Shown here piece by piece: positions 27,536-36,761 of a DNA stretch of 64,000 nucleotides. Origin of the DNA: Pseudomonas triticifolii (GTDB lineage: Bacteria; Pseudomonadota; Gammaproteobacteria; Pseudomonadales; Pseudomonadaceae); NCBI RefSeq assembly GCF_014358015.1, contig NZ_JACONV010000001.1:434001-498000 (forward strand). Direction: 5' to 3'. Position 1 is the first letter of the stretch. The number at the start of each line of letters is the position of its first letter. The translations under genes and the position numbers were made by a program. The notes beneath the pieces were generated by a model. It was not told the DNA's origin. It made no database searches and saw nothing but the letters and a program-made list of their open reading frames with translations.

Positions 27536-27697
27536 AAACACCCTTGATCGAGACGGATGGTGGCGCAAATCCTCACTGCGCGAACCCGCGATTCAAGACG
27601 CGGTATGCAAATCAGCGCTGTTGAGCGCGGCCTGCGAGACCGATAGAACGCGCACAGGCCTACCGCAGCACGCACACCATCGGCGACTACCTGCGGC

Positions 27698-28783
27698 TTA
27701 TATTTCTGAAAGCGGCACGTCCACGATCACCTGCGTGGCCGCCATGACACGATTGCGTCCTTGTTCCTTGCCCTGATAAAGCAAGGCGTCTGCGCGATTG
27801 AGTGCAGCCTGAAAGGCTTCGCCCGGATGGACAGTGGCAATCGACAATGTCGCGGTGACTTCCAGTTTGCGCGTATCGATGCGCCCTGCCTCTTCGCCGA
27901 TACGCATCCAGATCCGCTCGGCCACGCGCCGCGCATCGGTCTCGAGCGTGTTGGGCATCAGCACCAGAAATTCCTCGCCGCCCCAACGCGCAGCCATATC
28001 ACTGCCCCGCACGCTCGAACTGATCACTGCCGCGACCCGCTGAAGGATCAAGTCGCCTGATTCGTGGCCATGAACATCGTTGATCTGCTTGAAGTGATCG
28101 ATATCAAGCAATATCAGGCAAGCCGAGAGCCCTTCGCGCTGAGACTCCAGCTGACGAACCCGATACAGAATGCGACGACGGGTATAGAGATTGGTCAAAC
28201 TGTCGCGATTGGCAATGTGAAACAGGCTCAACTGGATGGACGAGGTAAACCGCACCGACAGCGCAGTCGCATAAATGGACAGAGAGGTCGCGATCAGTAC
28301 GTTGCCGATACCGAACAACTCGAGCACCTCCCTGCTCAATCCGGACGACAGCCCCATGTATCGACGAAACGTGAAGCAACCCACGACCGCCAGCAGGATC
28401 GCCAGGCTGAAGAGCACGCGTCTGAACGTTGCCAACTGGAACGTAAACGCGATGATGGGCACGACACAGAACAGGTAAAAACTGAAGTTGCTCTCCCAGC
28501 CCAGCACCCAGGTGGCAAGGACCGCGTGCGCAATGATTTCGAGACTCATCAGTTGACCGGCCTGCCTGTAACGCTTACCGCTAATCAGGTACAGGCAGTT
28601 GAGGTAAATCAGCGTGCTCAGAAAATTGGCACCCCAGAGGATGGTCACATCCAGCAAAAAGAACACAAAAAACAACACGAAGTGAATGAGCAGCGCGAAA
28701 TACACAATCGGGACGATGTGTTTCCAGAACTGCACAGCAGTTTCCTTGAACAACTGGGAACGGTCATCGGAGGAAAGAATCAT
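27698..28783 (-). CDS. Membrane-anchored diguanylate cyclase (GGDEF domain)
   Basis: About 361 residues. The N-terminal half has five to six hydrophobic segments, starting with IVPIVYFALLIHFVLFFVFF; the C-terminal half (about 200-350) is a GGDEF domain. The active site is GGEEF and an RGSD I-site lies five residues before it, so the enzyme should make cyclic di-GMP and be product-inhibited. ATG at 28783 has GAGA eight bases upstream; starts at 28819 (ATG) and 28834 (GTG) lack a site. No sensor domain beyond the membrane part is recognisable. It stands alone, and no receptor or phosphodiesterase gene is adjacent. Confidence 0.88.
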   Translation of the reverse strand: MILSSDDRSQLFKETAVQFWKHIVPIVYFALLIHFVLFFVFFLLDVTILWGANFLSTLIYLNCLYLISGKRYRQAGQLMSLEIIAHAVLATWVLGWESNFSFYLFCVVPIIAFTFQLATFRRVLFSLAILLAVVGCFTFRRYMGLSSGLSREVLELFGIGNVLIATSLSIYATALSVRFTSSIQLSLFHIANRDSLTNLYTRRRILYRVRQLESQREGLSACLILLDIDHFKQINDVHGHESGDLILQRVAAVISSSVRGSDMAARWGGEEFLVLMPNTLETDARRVAERIWMRIGEEAGRIDTRKLEVTATLSIATVHPGEAFQAALNRADALLYQGKEQGRNRVMAATQVIVDVPLSEI

Positions 28784-29094
28784 CGCGTTATCTCGAAGGT
28801 GCAGGTCGAATGCGCTCATGGGTGCACAAGGCACAATTCATACGTATTGTCGGCAAAATACAACCGTGCTTGATGTACGGCACAATAATTATATTGTCGC
28901 CTTTGGCGTGAGCAGGACTTGTTTGAAGGCATAAGGCCAGGAAAGTGCCGCACGGGCTTTTGAACAATTCAAGTCACGCGTCAGGCTCGCCGGTGGCGCA
29001 GGTGAAATCACTCCATGGAGCCAAACACTGCTTTAATGGAGCCTGACTCGTCGTGGCGCCTATAACCTCTAACAATCCAGAAGGATGGGTACGG
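28784..29094. other. Intergenic region between the GGDEF gene and the YghX-type gene
   Basis: This 311-bp divergent gap contains an A+T-rich stretch around 28835-28910 suited to promoters in both directions. I see no open reading frame, repeat or convincing hairpin here. Confidence 0.4.
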
Positions 29095-29982
29095 ATGGAA
29101 CGTCTCACAGCGAAAGACTTTGCCCCTGAACTGCTAGAACTTTATGACTATTACGCGCACGGCAAGATCAACCGGCGCGAATTCCTCGACCGCGCGGCAG
29201 TGTTCACATTGGGAGGCCTCACTGCAAGCGCACTGCTTGCTTCGCTGAGCCCCAATTACGCGCTGGCCGAGCAGGTGGAATTCACCGACCCGGATATCAT
29301 CGCCGAATACGTGTCCTACCCCTCGCCCAGGGGTCATGGCCAGGTGCGGGGCTATCTGGTGCGCCCTGCCAAGGCCACAGGAAAGGTCGCGGCTATCGTC
29401 GTGGCGCATGAAAACCGGGGTTTGAACCCTTACATAGAAGACGTCGCCCGCCGCGTGGCCAAGGCCGGGTTCATTGCCCTGGCGCCGGACGGGCTGTCAT
29501 CGGTGGGCGGTTATCCCGGCAACGACGACAAGGGCCGTGAGCTGCAGCAGAAGGTTGATCCTGAAAAACTCATGAACGACTTCTTCGCCGCCATCGAGTG
29601 GCTGATGAAGCACGACGCTACCACCGGCAAGGTCGGTATTACCGGTTTCTGCTATGGCGGTGGCGTGACCAACGCGGCAGCCGTGGCCTACCCGGAGCTG
29701 GGCGCTGCCGTGTCGTTCTACGGGCGTCAGCCGAAATCCGAGGATGTGGCAAAGATCAAGGCGCCGATCATGATTCATTACGGCGAACTGGACACTCGCA
29801 TCAACGAAGGCTGGCCCGCTTACGAACAGGCCCTGAAAGCCGCTGGCACGACCTACGAAACCTACATTTATCCGGGTGCCAACCACGGTTTCCACAACGA
29901 CTCGACCCCTCGCTATGACGAAGCCGCAGCAAAGCTGGCGTGGGACCGGACGCTGGGGTGGTTCAGAAAGTACCTGGTTTGA
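29095..29982 (+). CDS. Dienelactone hydrolase family protein, YghX-type
   Basis: A 295-residue alpha/beta hydrolase. The N terminus (MERLTAKDFAPELLELYDYY, then INRREFLDRAA and a hydrophobic stretch) matches E. coli YghX closely and looks like a twin-arginine-type export signal, although the pair is followed by EFLDR rather than a consensus SRRxFLK. The catalytic set is a nucleophilic Cys in GFCYGGG, an acid in the LDTRIN loop and His in GANHGF. ATG at 29095 is nine bases after AGGA. The natural substrate of YghX proteins is unknown; a periplasmic lactone or ester hydrolase is plausible. Confidence 0.85.
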   Translation: MERLTAKDFAPELLELYDYYAHGKINRREFLDRAAVFTLGGLTASALLASLSPNYALAEQVEFTDPDIIAEYVSYPSPRGHGQVRGYLVRPAKATGKVAAIVVAHENRGLNPYIEDVARRVAKAGFIALAPDGLSSVGGYPGNDDKGRELQQKVDPEKLMNDFFAAIEWLMKHDATTGKVGITGFCYGGGVTNAAAVAYPELGAAVSFYGRQPKSEDVAKIKAPIMIHYGELDTRINEGWPAYEQALKAAGTTYETYIYPGANHGFHNDSTPRYDEAAAKLAWDRTLGWFRKYLV

Positions 29983-30003
29983 GTGTTATTCAACCCATAA
30001 ACC

Positions 30004-30206
30004 TGTGGGAGCTTGCTCACGAAGGTCTCGGTTCAGGCTCCTCATTATGGCCTCTTCGCGGACAAGTCCGCTCCCACGGGCTGAAACCGGTTTTCAGTTC
30101 GTAGGAGTGGACCGGGCGGCGTTCCGTTTGTCCACGAAGACTGGCTTTCAGGCGCACCACCTCGGCTGAATGTACCGGCCTATTCGCGAGCAAGCTCGCT
30201 CCCACA
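30004..30206. repeat. Cluster of REP-like palindromes
   Basis: Three REP-type elements lie between the YghX-type gene and ydiJ: about 30004-30023 (GTGGGAGCTTGCTC), 30055-30077 (TTCGCGGACAAGTCCGCTCC) and 30182-30205 (ATTCGCGAGCAAGCTCGCTC). The first is inverted relative to the others. The middle one is part of the composite repeat listed separately. Between the two convergent genes they may serve as terminator-like hairpins. Confidence 0.7.
30051..30180 (+). repeat. Composite ~128-bp interspersed repeat, copy 1
   Basis: A REP-like head, a near-palindrome CTGAAACCGGTTTTCAG at about 30081-30097 and an ~80-bp tail beginning GTAGGAGTGGACCGGGCGGC at 30101. The same block, with about ten mismatches by eye, occurs in reverse orientation at 38038-38167. 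Confidence 0.8.
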
Positions 30207-30250
30207 TGGTTGCAGCTATCCAGTGCGAGCGGTGCACATCAGCGTGATTA

Positions 30251-33200
30251 TCACCCAGCCCGCAGCCGCTCCAGCAGCACCTGCAACGGATGCCTGATCA
30301 CCTTGCCATCCTGCCGCTTGACCTGACTCCTGCACGAGTAACCATCAGCCAGCAGCCGGTCATCACCGCCATGACGCGCCACCAATGGCTGCCACGACTG
30401 GCTGTAGATGATCTCGCTGGTCTTCACGTTGCGGGTTTCGTGGCCGTAGGTACCGGACATGCCGCAGCAGCCGCTCGGCAATACCTGCAGCGTCAAACCC
30501 TTACGTGCGAATGCCTTCTGCCACAAGGCGACGCTGGCCGGTTCGTTGGTCTTTTCGGTGCAATGCGGCAGGAAGTAATACGTCTCGCCTTCTGCTTCAG
30601 AGCCTTGTTCGACCTGCGCCGAGGCCAGCCATTCCTGCGGCAACAGAACGGTCGGTACATTGTCGCTGCCCAGGGTCTTGCTGTATTCCTGGCGATAGAC
30701 CAGCGTCATGGCAGGGTCGAGCCCGATCAGCGGAATGCCGGATTCCTGCAGCTTGCGCAGTGACTGGCTGTTGAAACTCGCCGCCTTTTCGAACGCCGCC
30801 AGGAAGCCCTGGACCTGTAATGGCTTGCCGTTGGGGGCAAATGGCGCGAGATAAACCTGGTACCCCATACGCGAGATCAGCTCCAGCCAATCAGCCGCCA
30901 GCGGGGTTTCGAAGTAGCGGGTGAACGCATCCTGCACCAGCACCACCGTACGCTGACGCTCTTGCTCGGTCAGTGCCGCCAGACGCGCAGGCGTCGCAAT
31001 ACCCACGTTCCAGCGTGCGCACGCTGCGCGAAAGTCCATCCGGCTCAACAAAGGGCTGTCGACCATGCCCGCCACATGTTCAAGCACGTAGCGCACAGGC
31101 CTGGCGCCCATCACGCCGTTGTACAGCGCAGGAAAACGCGCCAGATACGGGATACTGAACTCCAGCGAACCGATCAGATAATCCTTGAGCGGACGCAGGT
31201 AACGGCTGTGGTACAGCTCCAGGAAGCGCGAGCGAAACTCGGGAACGTTGACTTTGACCGGGCACTGACCTGCGCAGGACTTGCACGCCAGGCAGCCTGA
31301 CATGGCGTTGTACACCTCATGGGAGAAATCCTTCTGCCCGGCTACGCGGGCCACGCTGTTCACTGTGCGTTCCGCCAGGCTCTTCACCACATTGGCTGTG
31401 CGGGCCCTGGCGCTGACGGTCAGCACGTTGACGTCCTGCTCGCCTTGCAGGCGCAGCCACTCCCGGACCAGCGACGCCCGACCTTTGGGCGAGTGAACAC
31501 GATCGCGAGTGGCTTTCCAGGACGGGCACATCGCATCGTCCGGGTCATAGTTGTAACAAGCGCCGTTACCGTTGCAATGCAGCGCGGTGTCGTAGCTCTG
31601 CCAGACACGCTCGTCGATGGTGCGGTCCAGATCACCGCGCAGCTTCACTTCGTCCACCTGCGTCAGACGCGCCTCAGGCACGGAAGCAGGCGTGGCGATC
31701 TTACCGGGGTTGAGCTGGTTGAACGGGTCACAGGCCGCCTTGAGCGCCTGCAGGGCCGGGTACAGCTCGCCGAAGTACTCAGGCACATACTGCGAGCGCA
31801 GTCCCTTACCGTGTTCACCCCAGAGCAGGCCACCGTAACGCTTGGTCAGCGCGGCAACAGCATCGGAAATCGGGCGAATCAGTGCGGCCTGCGCCGGGTC
31901 TTTCATGTCCAGAATCGGCCGCACGTGCAGCACGCCTGCGTCCACATGGCCGAACATGCCGTATTGCAGTCCGTAGCTGTCCAGCAGCGCACGGAATTCC
32001 TGAATGTAATCGGCCAGGTTTTCCGGCGGCACAGCCGTATCCTCGACAAACGGCTGCGGGCGCGCCTCGCCCTTGACGTTGCCCAGCAACCCTACAGACC
32101 GTTTACGCATGGCGTAGACGCGATTGACCGCCGCGCTGCCGGTTGCCAGCGTATGCCCAAGGCGTACCACAGACGTGTCGGTCTGCAGGTGCGCGACAAA
32201 CGCATGCACACGCTGTTCGACTTCGTTCAGCTCATCACCGCTGAATTCGATCAGGTTGATGCCCAGCGTCGGCGTGGCCGGGTCTTGAGGAAAGTACTCG
32301 GCAACGCCATGCCAGACGATGTCCTGCATCGCCAGCATCAGGACCTTGGAGTCCACGGTTTCGATGGACAGTGGCTTGTGTGCCATCAACGCCTTGGCGT
32401 CGCGCAGTGCATCCATGAAGCCTGCGTAACGCACATTGACCAGAATCGAGTGTTTCGGGATGGGCAGCACGTTGAGTCTGGCTTCGACGATAAAGCCCAG
32501 CGAGCCTTCGGAGCCACAGAGCACACTGTTGAGGTTGAAACGCCCGTCCTCTTCACGCAGGTGCGCCAGGTCATAGCCGGTCAGGCAGCGATTGAGCGGC
32601 GGGAAGATATCCTTGATCAGTTGCGCCTGAGTATCGGCAATCTGCTGCGCGCAGCGATAGACATCGCCCGCACGATCAACTCGCGCCTGTTCGCCAGCCA
32701 GTTCTCCGTCATCCAGAGCTTTGGTGTTCACATACGAGCCGCCCAGCAACACGGTGGACAGTTCCAGCACGTGGTCACGGGTCTTGCCGTACGTGCAACT
32801 GCCCTGCCCGCTGGCGTCGGTGTTGATCATGCCGCCCACGGTGGCGCGGTTCGACGTCGACAGCTCGGGAGCAAAAAACAGCCCGTGGGGCTTGAGCGCG
32901 GCATTGAGCTGATCCTTGACCACGCCGGTCTGAACCCGCACCCAGCGCTCCTCGACGTTGATTTCCAGGATGTTGTTCATGTGCCGGGACAGATCAACCA
33001 CCACGCCATCGGTGAGCGACTGGCCGTTGGTCCCGGTGCCGCCGCCACGTGGCGTCAGGACCACCTGTTTGTATTCGGGACGAGCGGCGAGCCGGGCAAC
33101 GATGGCCACATCATGGCTGTCCATCGGGAACACCGCCGCCTGCGGCAGGCGCTGATAGATGGAGTTGTCAGTGGCCAGCACGGTGCGCGACCCGATGTCC

Positions 33201-33298
33201 CGTGCGATCTCCCCGCGAAAACCACCCTCGCTCAGGGCGTTGAGGAAACGCTCATAGTGAAGAACCTGTTCGGGCATCGGTTTCAACAGCGCAATCAT
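30251..33298 (-). CDS. ydiJ: YdiJ-family FAD-linked / Fe-S oxidoreductase, candidate D-2-hydroxyglutarate dehydrogenase
   Basis: A 1015-residue two-part flavoprotein. The N-terminal half is a PCMH-type FAD-binding domain (TPRGGGTGTNGQSL near residue 85) with an FAD-oxidase C domain. The middle has an iron-sulfur motif, CLACKSCAGQCPVKV near residue 670; the C-terminal part is CCG-like, with PHCTE and GCCGMSGTYG. Length and order match E. coli YdiJ (about 1018 residues), reported as an FAD/Fe-S D-2-hydroxyglutarate dehydrogenase. The enzyme would return 2-hydroxyglutarate, a side product of serine biosynthesis, to 2-oxoglutarate. It is monocistronic, divergent from a LysR gene and convergent with the YghX-type gene across REP repeats. 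Confidence 0.9.
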   Translation of the reverse strand: MIALLKPMPEQVLHYERFLNALSEGGFRGEIARDIGSRTVLATDNSIYQRLPQAAVFPMDSHDVAIVARLAARPEYKQVVLTPRGGGTGTNGQSLTDGVVVDLSRHMNNILEINVEERWVRVQTGVVKDQLNAALKPHGLFFAPELSTSNRATVGGMINTDASGQGSCTYGKTRDHVLELSTVLLGGSYVNTKALDDGELAGEQARVDRAGDVYRCAQQIADTQAQLIKDIFPPLNRCLTGYDLAHLREEDGRFNLNSVLCGSEGSLGFIVEARLNVLPIPKHSILVNVRYAGFMDALRDAKALMAHKPLSIETVDSKVLMLAMQDIVWHGVAEYFPQDPATPTLGINLIEFSGDELNEVEQRVHAFVAHLQTDTSVVRLGHTLATGSAAVNRVYAMRKRSVGLLGNVKGEARPQPFVEDTAVPPENLADYIQEFRALLDSYGLQYGMFGHVDAGVLHVRPILDMKDPAQAALIRPISDAVAALTKRYGGLLWGEHGKGLRSQYVPEYFGELYPALQALKAACDPFNQLNPGKIATPASVPEARLTQVDEVKLRGDLDRTIDERVWQSYDTALHCNGNGACYNYDPDDAMCPSWKATRDRVHSPKGRASLVREWLRLQGEQDVNVLTVSARARTANVVKSLAERTVNSVARVAGQKDFSHEVYNAMSGCLACKSCAGQCPVKVNVPEFRSRFLELYHSRYLRPLKDYLIGSLEFSIPYLARFPALYNGVMGARPVRYVLEHVAGMVDSPLLSRMDFRAACARWNVGIATPARLAALTEQERQRTVVLVQDAFTRYFETPLAADWLELISRMGYQVYLAPFAPNGKPLQVQGFLAAFEKAASFNSQSLRKLQESGIPLIGLDPAMTLVYRQEYSKTLGSDNVPTVLLPQEWLASAQVEQGSEAEGETYYFLPHCTEKTNEPASVALWQKAFARKGLTLQVLPSGCCGMSGTYGHETRNVKTSEIIYSQSWQPLVARHGGDDRLLADGYSCRSQVKRQDGKVIRHPLQVLLERLRAG

Positions 33299-33452
33299 GG
33301 TGGTTTTCCTGACTGGTTAGGCTTTTTATATGCAAAGCACGTATGCTTCGAATGACTCGCAAGCACGGCAATATCAACGGTTAACATGATTCTCCGGCCT
33401 GCGACGCCTCAGTGCAAACGTAAAACCTGCCGTTTTTCCATGAGCTTTATGA

Positions 33453-34358
33453 ATGAACCCCAGAAGACTGACGCCGTCGATGTCGCTGCTCATCGCTTTC
33501 GAGGCGGCCGCCCGGCATGGCAGCTTTACCAAGGCCGCCGATGAGCTGACGCTGACGCAGAGTGCAGTGAGCCGTCAGGTTCAGGCGCTGGAAGCCCAGC
33601 TCGAGGTTGAATTGTTCAAGCGCGATGGCCGGCGCATCGAGCTGACCACCGCAGGCGCGCTGTATCAGCACGAACTGGCCGCAGCCCTCGGTCGTATCCG
33701 CAGCGCAACCCTGCAGACCATCGCGCACAAGGCCGAAGGCGGCACCCTGCATCTGGCGGTCTTGCCCACCTTCGGCTCAAAGTGGCTGCTGCCGCGCATG
33801 AATGACTTCTATGCCCGTCATCCAGGCAATGTGGTGCATGTTCACTCGCGCATCGTCCACGCCGACCTGACGCCGGCGGCCAGCGAAATGAACGCGATCA
33901 TTTGCGCCGGCACAGGCAACTGGCCTGGCTACATCGCCCACCCGTTGGTCAGCGAGAAGCTGGTGCTCATTGCCAGTCCCGGCGCGCTTGAAGGCTATGC
34001 GTCGATGACGCCCGCGCAAGTGGCGCAGCACTCGCTACTCAGTGTGGTGTCGCGTCCCAATGCCTGGTCGGACTGGTTCGAGCGTAACCGGCTGGATCAT
34101 CACGTAATGCGCCCCGGCCCGAGCTTTGAGCTGACCTCGCACCTCATCCAGGCCGTGGCTGCAGGCATCGGCATCGCGCTGGTGCCACGCATTCTGGTGC
34201 AGGATGAACTCGGCAGTGGTGAACTGGTGACCTTGTTCGAGCCGCTGGACAGTGGCCGCAATTACTATCTGGCCTACGCCACACGCTTTCAGAACCTGCC
34301 ATCGTTGTGCGTGTTCAGGGACTGGCTGCTGTCCATTCCGTTTCCCGATAGCCTCTGA
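33453..34358 (+). CDS. LysR-type regulator (GcvA-like), first of a tandem pair
   Basis: 301 residues: an N-terminal winged helix (LLIAFEAAARHGSFTKAADE, LTQSAVSRQVQALE) and a periplasmic-binding-like effector domain (GGTLHLAVLPTFGSKWLLPR). The GcvA-type N terminus begins MNPRRLTPSMSLLIAFEAA. The gene is 12 bases upstream of a second LysR gene with similar DNA-binding helices. It starts 154 bases from ydiJ, which runs the other way, and could regulate ydiJ or the transporter operon downstream. No operator site was identified with confidence. The effector is unknown. Confidence 0.88.
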   Translation: MNPRRLTPSMSLLIAFEAAARHGSFTKAADELTLTQSAVSRQVQALEAQLEVELFKRDGRRIELTTAGALYQHELAAALGRIRSATLQTIAHKAEGGTLHLAVLPTFGSKWLLPRMNDFYARHPGNVVHVHSRIVHADLTPAASEMNAIICAGTGNWPGYIAHPLVSEKLVLIASPGALEGYASMTPAQVAQHSLLSVVSRPNAWSDWFERNRLDHHVMRPGPSFELTSHLIQAVAAGIGIALVPRILVQDELGSGELVTLFEPLDSGRNYYLAYATRFQNLPSLCVFRDWLLSIPFPDSL

Positions 34359-34370
34359 TCCGGAGCTTTC

Positions 34371-35273
34371 ATGCGCATAGAGCCGTTGCCGCCGCTGCAA
34401 AACCTGATCGCTTTCGAGGCCACTGTCCGCCACGGCAGCTTTACCCGTGCGGCCACCGAACTGAACCTGACGCAAAGTGCGATCAGTCGACAGGTTGCGC
34501 AACTGGAAGAGTTTTTGGGGCGGGCCCTGTTTCGCCGCGAGCACAAACGCATTCACCTGACCGTCGCCGGGCAGATCTATGCCGAACAGATCCAGCGCGT
34601 GCTGACGCTGTGTGCAGAGGCGACGGCGCAGGTCATCACCCACAGTGGCGAGCAGCAACTGACACTGGCGTGTTCCAGCGGCGTCGCAGCCCTGTGGCTG
34701 GGCCCTTTGCTGGGTCGCTATCGCGACGAGTTTCCTGGCGTGGATATCCGCCTGCGCGTCGTTGACGGCCTGGATTCACTGATTCGCGCCGAATTCGACC
34801 TGGCCTTGTACTTCCTGCGTGAGACCTCGCCTGCGGGAATGGACAGCCGTTTGCTGTTTGCCGAATCGGTGAACGCTTACTGCTCGCCGGATTATCTGAA
34901 CGGCCAACTGCTGGAACCTGTGCAACTGCTCGACCATTGCCTGCTGATGCTGGAAGACGGCCAGCGCCAGTGGTTGTCCTGGAATGACTGGTTCGGCCGC
35001 CAGGGCGTTGATGCGTCGCTGATCCGCAAGCGCATGACCGTCAACCTGTACCCCGTGCTGGTGGACCTTGCCATGGCGGGGCACGGCATCGTATTGGGCT
35101 GGCAGCCGATGATCGATCGTCACGTGCGGTCTGGTGCGCTGGTGCCTGCGTGCAGCACAAGCGTCGGCGCAGTCGGCGGCTATTACCTGCTGACGCCTGG
35201 CGGCAAGATGCCGCGCCGCGCCGCAAGGGCGTTCGAGAAATGGCTGACCCAGGAAATCGCCGTACAAGGATGA
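34371..35273 (+). CDS. LysR-type regulator (GcvA-like), second of a tandem pair
   Basis: 300 residues, same architecture as its neighbour: HTH region NLIAFEATVRHGSFTRAATE, LTQSAISRQVAQLE, followed by an effector domain containing LTLACSSGVAALWLGPLL. About half of the DNA-binding residues are identical to the upstream regulator, pointing to an old duplication. ATG follows GGAG (GGAGCTTTC spacing). It precedes the MHS transporter and amidohydrolase genes across a 177-bp gap with a striking palindrome, so it is the best candidate to control them. The effector is unknown. Confidence 0.88.
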   Translation: MRIEPLPPLQNLIAFEATVRHGSFTRAATELNLTQSAISRQVAQLEEFLGRALFRREHKRIHLTVAGQIYAEQIQRVLTLCAEATAQVITHSGEQQLTLACSSGVAALWLGPLLGRYRDEFPGVDIRLRVVDGLDSLIRAEFDLALYFLRETSPAGMDSRLLFAESVNAYCSPDYLNGQLLEPVQLLDHCLLMLEDGQRQWLSWNDWFGRQGVDASLIRKRMTVNLYPVLVDLAMAGHGIVLGWQPMIDRHVRSGALVPACSTSVGAVGGYYLLTPGGKMPRRAARAFEKWLTQEIAVQG

Positions 35274-35275
35274 TA

Positions 35276-35302
35276 GTTTGCATGCGCAGCACGCATGCAA
35301 AC
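35276..35302. promoter_or_regulatory. Perfect 11-bp inverted repeat after the second LysR gene
   Basis: GTTTGCATGCG (35276-35286), a five-base loop, then CGCATGCAAAC (35292-35302), starting just after the LysR stop codon. It could be a terminator-like hairpin, but no T-run follows. It could also be an operator upstream of the MHS transporter, whose GTG is at 35451. Confidence 0.5.
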
Positions 35303-35450
35303 CTGCGTAAAGAGCGTTTTCTCAAAAGCTGGACTGCGCCTACTCTCAACCCTAACGGGCGCTAGACCTGATTCTGTTTCACCTTCCGACTCTGCCCCCT
35401 TTATCAATGCAGGGTCGTTCCCTGCGTGTATTGCATGCAGGAGCTAAAAA

Positions 35451-36761
35451 GTGAGCACACCACAACAATCCCTCACGCACACTCACAACAGGCAGGCGCG
35501 TCGCGCCGTCACTGCCACGGTCATCGGCAATGGCCTGGAGTGGTTCGACTTCACGGTCTACAGCTTCTTCTCGGTGATCATCGCCAAAGTATTCTTCCCG
35601 ACCGGCAGCGAACTGACCTCTTACCTGCTGGCACTGGCCACCTTTGGCGTAGGTTTCTTCATGCGCCCGGTGGGCGGCATCGTGCTGGGTATCTACGGGG
35701 ACAAGCGCGGGCGCAAGGCAGCCCTGTCGCTGACCATTCTGCTCATGGCGCTGGGCACCTTGATCATCGCCCTGACGCCAAGCTTTGCGCAGATCGGCTA
35801 CATGGCCCCGGTGCTGATCGTGCTGGCGCGCCTGCTGCAAGGCTTTTCCGCAGGCGGCGAGATGGGCAGCGCCACGGCGTTTCTGACCGAACACGCGCCC
35901 GCCGGCAAAAAAGCGTTCTACTCCAGCTGGATCCAGGCCAGCATCGGCGTGGCCGTGCTGCTCGGTTCGGCGCTGGGCGCGATCCTGTCCAGCTACCTGA
36001 CGCAGGCACAACTGGAAAGCTGGGGCTGGCGCGTGCCGTTTCTGATCGGCACCCTGATCGGCCCGGTGGGCTTCTACATCCGTAGCCGCGTTGACGAGAC
36101 GCCCGCCTACACGGCGAGCAAACCGGTCGACTCGCCATTGCGCGAGGTCATCAAGACCTACCCGCGCCAGACCCTGATCAGCTTTTCGCTGGTGGTGCTC
36201 TGGACCGTCTGCACCTACGCGATCCTGTTCTACATCCCGTCCTACGCACAGCGCGTGCTCGGCTTGCCATCATGGATGGGTTTCAGCGCCGGCATGATGG
36301 GCGGCGCCGTGTTGATCGTCGCCACGCCGCTGGTGGGCGCCATGGCAGACCGTACCGGCAACCGCAGCTGGCTGCTGGGATCAGCCATCGCCATCTTCTT
36401 CAGCGCGTATCCGATGTTTTTGTTCATCAACCAGATGCCGGGACTGTTCTCGCTGCTGATTTTCGAACTGGTGCTCGGCCTGCTGATTTCCGGCTACATC
36501 GGCTCGATCCTCGCCGCATTCGGTGAGCTGCTGCCGACCCATGTGCTGTCGACCGGTCTGTCGGTGGCCTACAACTTTGCCGTGACCATTTTCGGCGGCT
36601 TCGCCACGTTCACTATCACCTGGCTGATTGCCTCGACCGGCAGCAACCTGGCACCGGCCTTTTACATCATGTTCGCCGCAATTGTCAGCGGTATTGGCGC
36701 GACGCTCTATCGCGACCGCTCAACTGCAGTGAACCGTCCTCTGACTGGAGCCTATCAATGA
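35451..36761 (+). CDS. MFS transporter, metabolite:H+ symporter (MHS) family
   Basis: A 436-residue, 12-segment transporter. MHS family hallmarks are GNGLEWFDFTVY near the N terminus, GVGFFMRPVGG and GDKRGRKAAL in the loop between segments 2 and 3, and RLLQGFSAGGEMGSA. This family imports organic acids, dicarboxylates, betaine/proline or aromatic acids with protons. The GTG start has GGAG seven bases upstream. The stop overlaps the ATG of the amidohydrolase (ATGA), tightly coupling transport to a hydrolase. Substrate unknown; a hydrolysable amide or dipeptide fits the coupled gene. Confidence 0.9.
   Translation: MSTPQQSLTHTHNRQARRAVTATVIGNGLEWFDFTVYSFFSVIIAKVFFPTGSELTSYLLALATFGVGFFMRPVGGIVLGIYGDKRGRKAALSLTILLMALGTLIIALTPSFAQIGYMAPVLIVLARLLQGFSAGGEMGSATAFLTEHAPAGKKAFYSSWIQASIGVAVLLGSALGAILSSYLTQAQLESWGWRVPFLIGTLIGPVGFYIRSRVDETPAYTASKPVDSPLREVIKTYPRQTLISFSLVVLWTVCTYAILFYIPSYAQRVLGLPSWMGFSAGMMGGAVLIVATPLVGAMADRTGNRSWLLGSAIAIFFSAYPMFLFINQMPGLFSLLIFELVLGLLISGYIGSILAAFGELLPTHVLSTGLSVAYNFAVTIFGGFATFTITWLIASTGSNLAPAFYIMFAAIVSGIGATLYRDRSTAVNRPLTGAYQ

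Noticed and set aside
31319..33355. Plus-strand 678-residue ORF opposite ydiJ
   Set aside because: It is antisense to ydiJ, is rich in Arg, Gln and His with no recognisable domain, and lies entirely across the conserved minus-strand frame.
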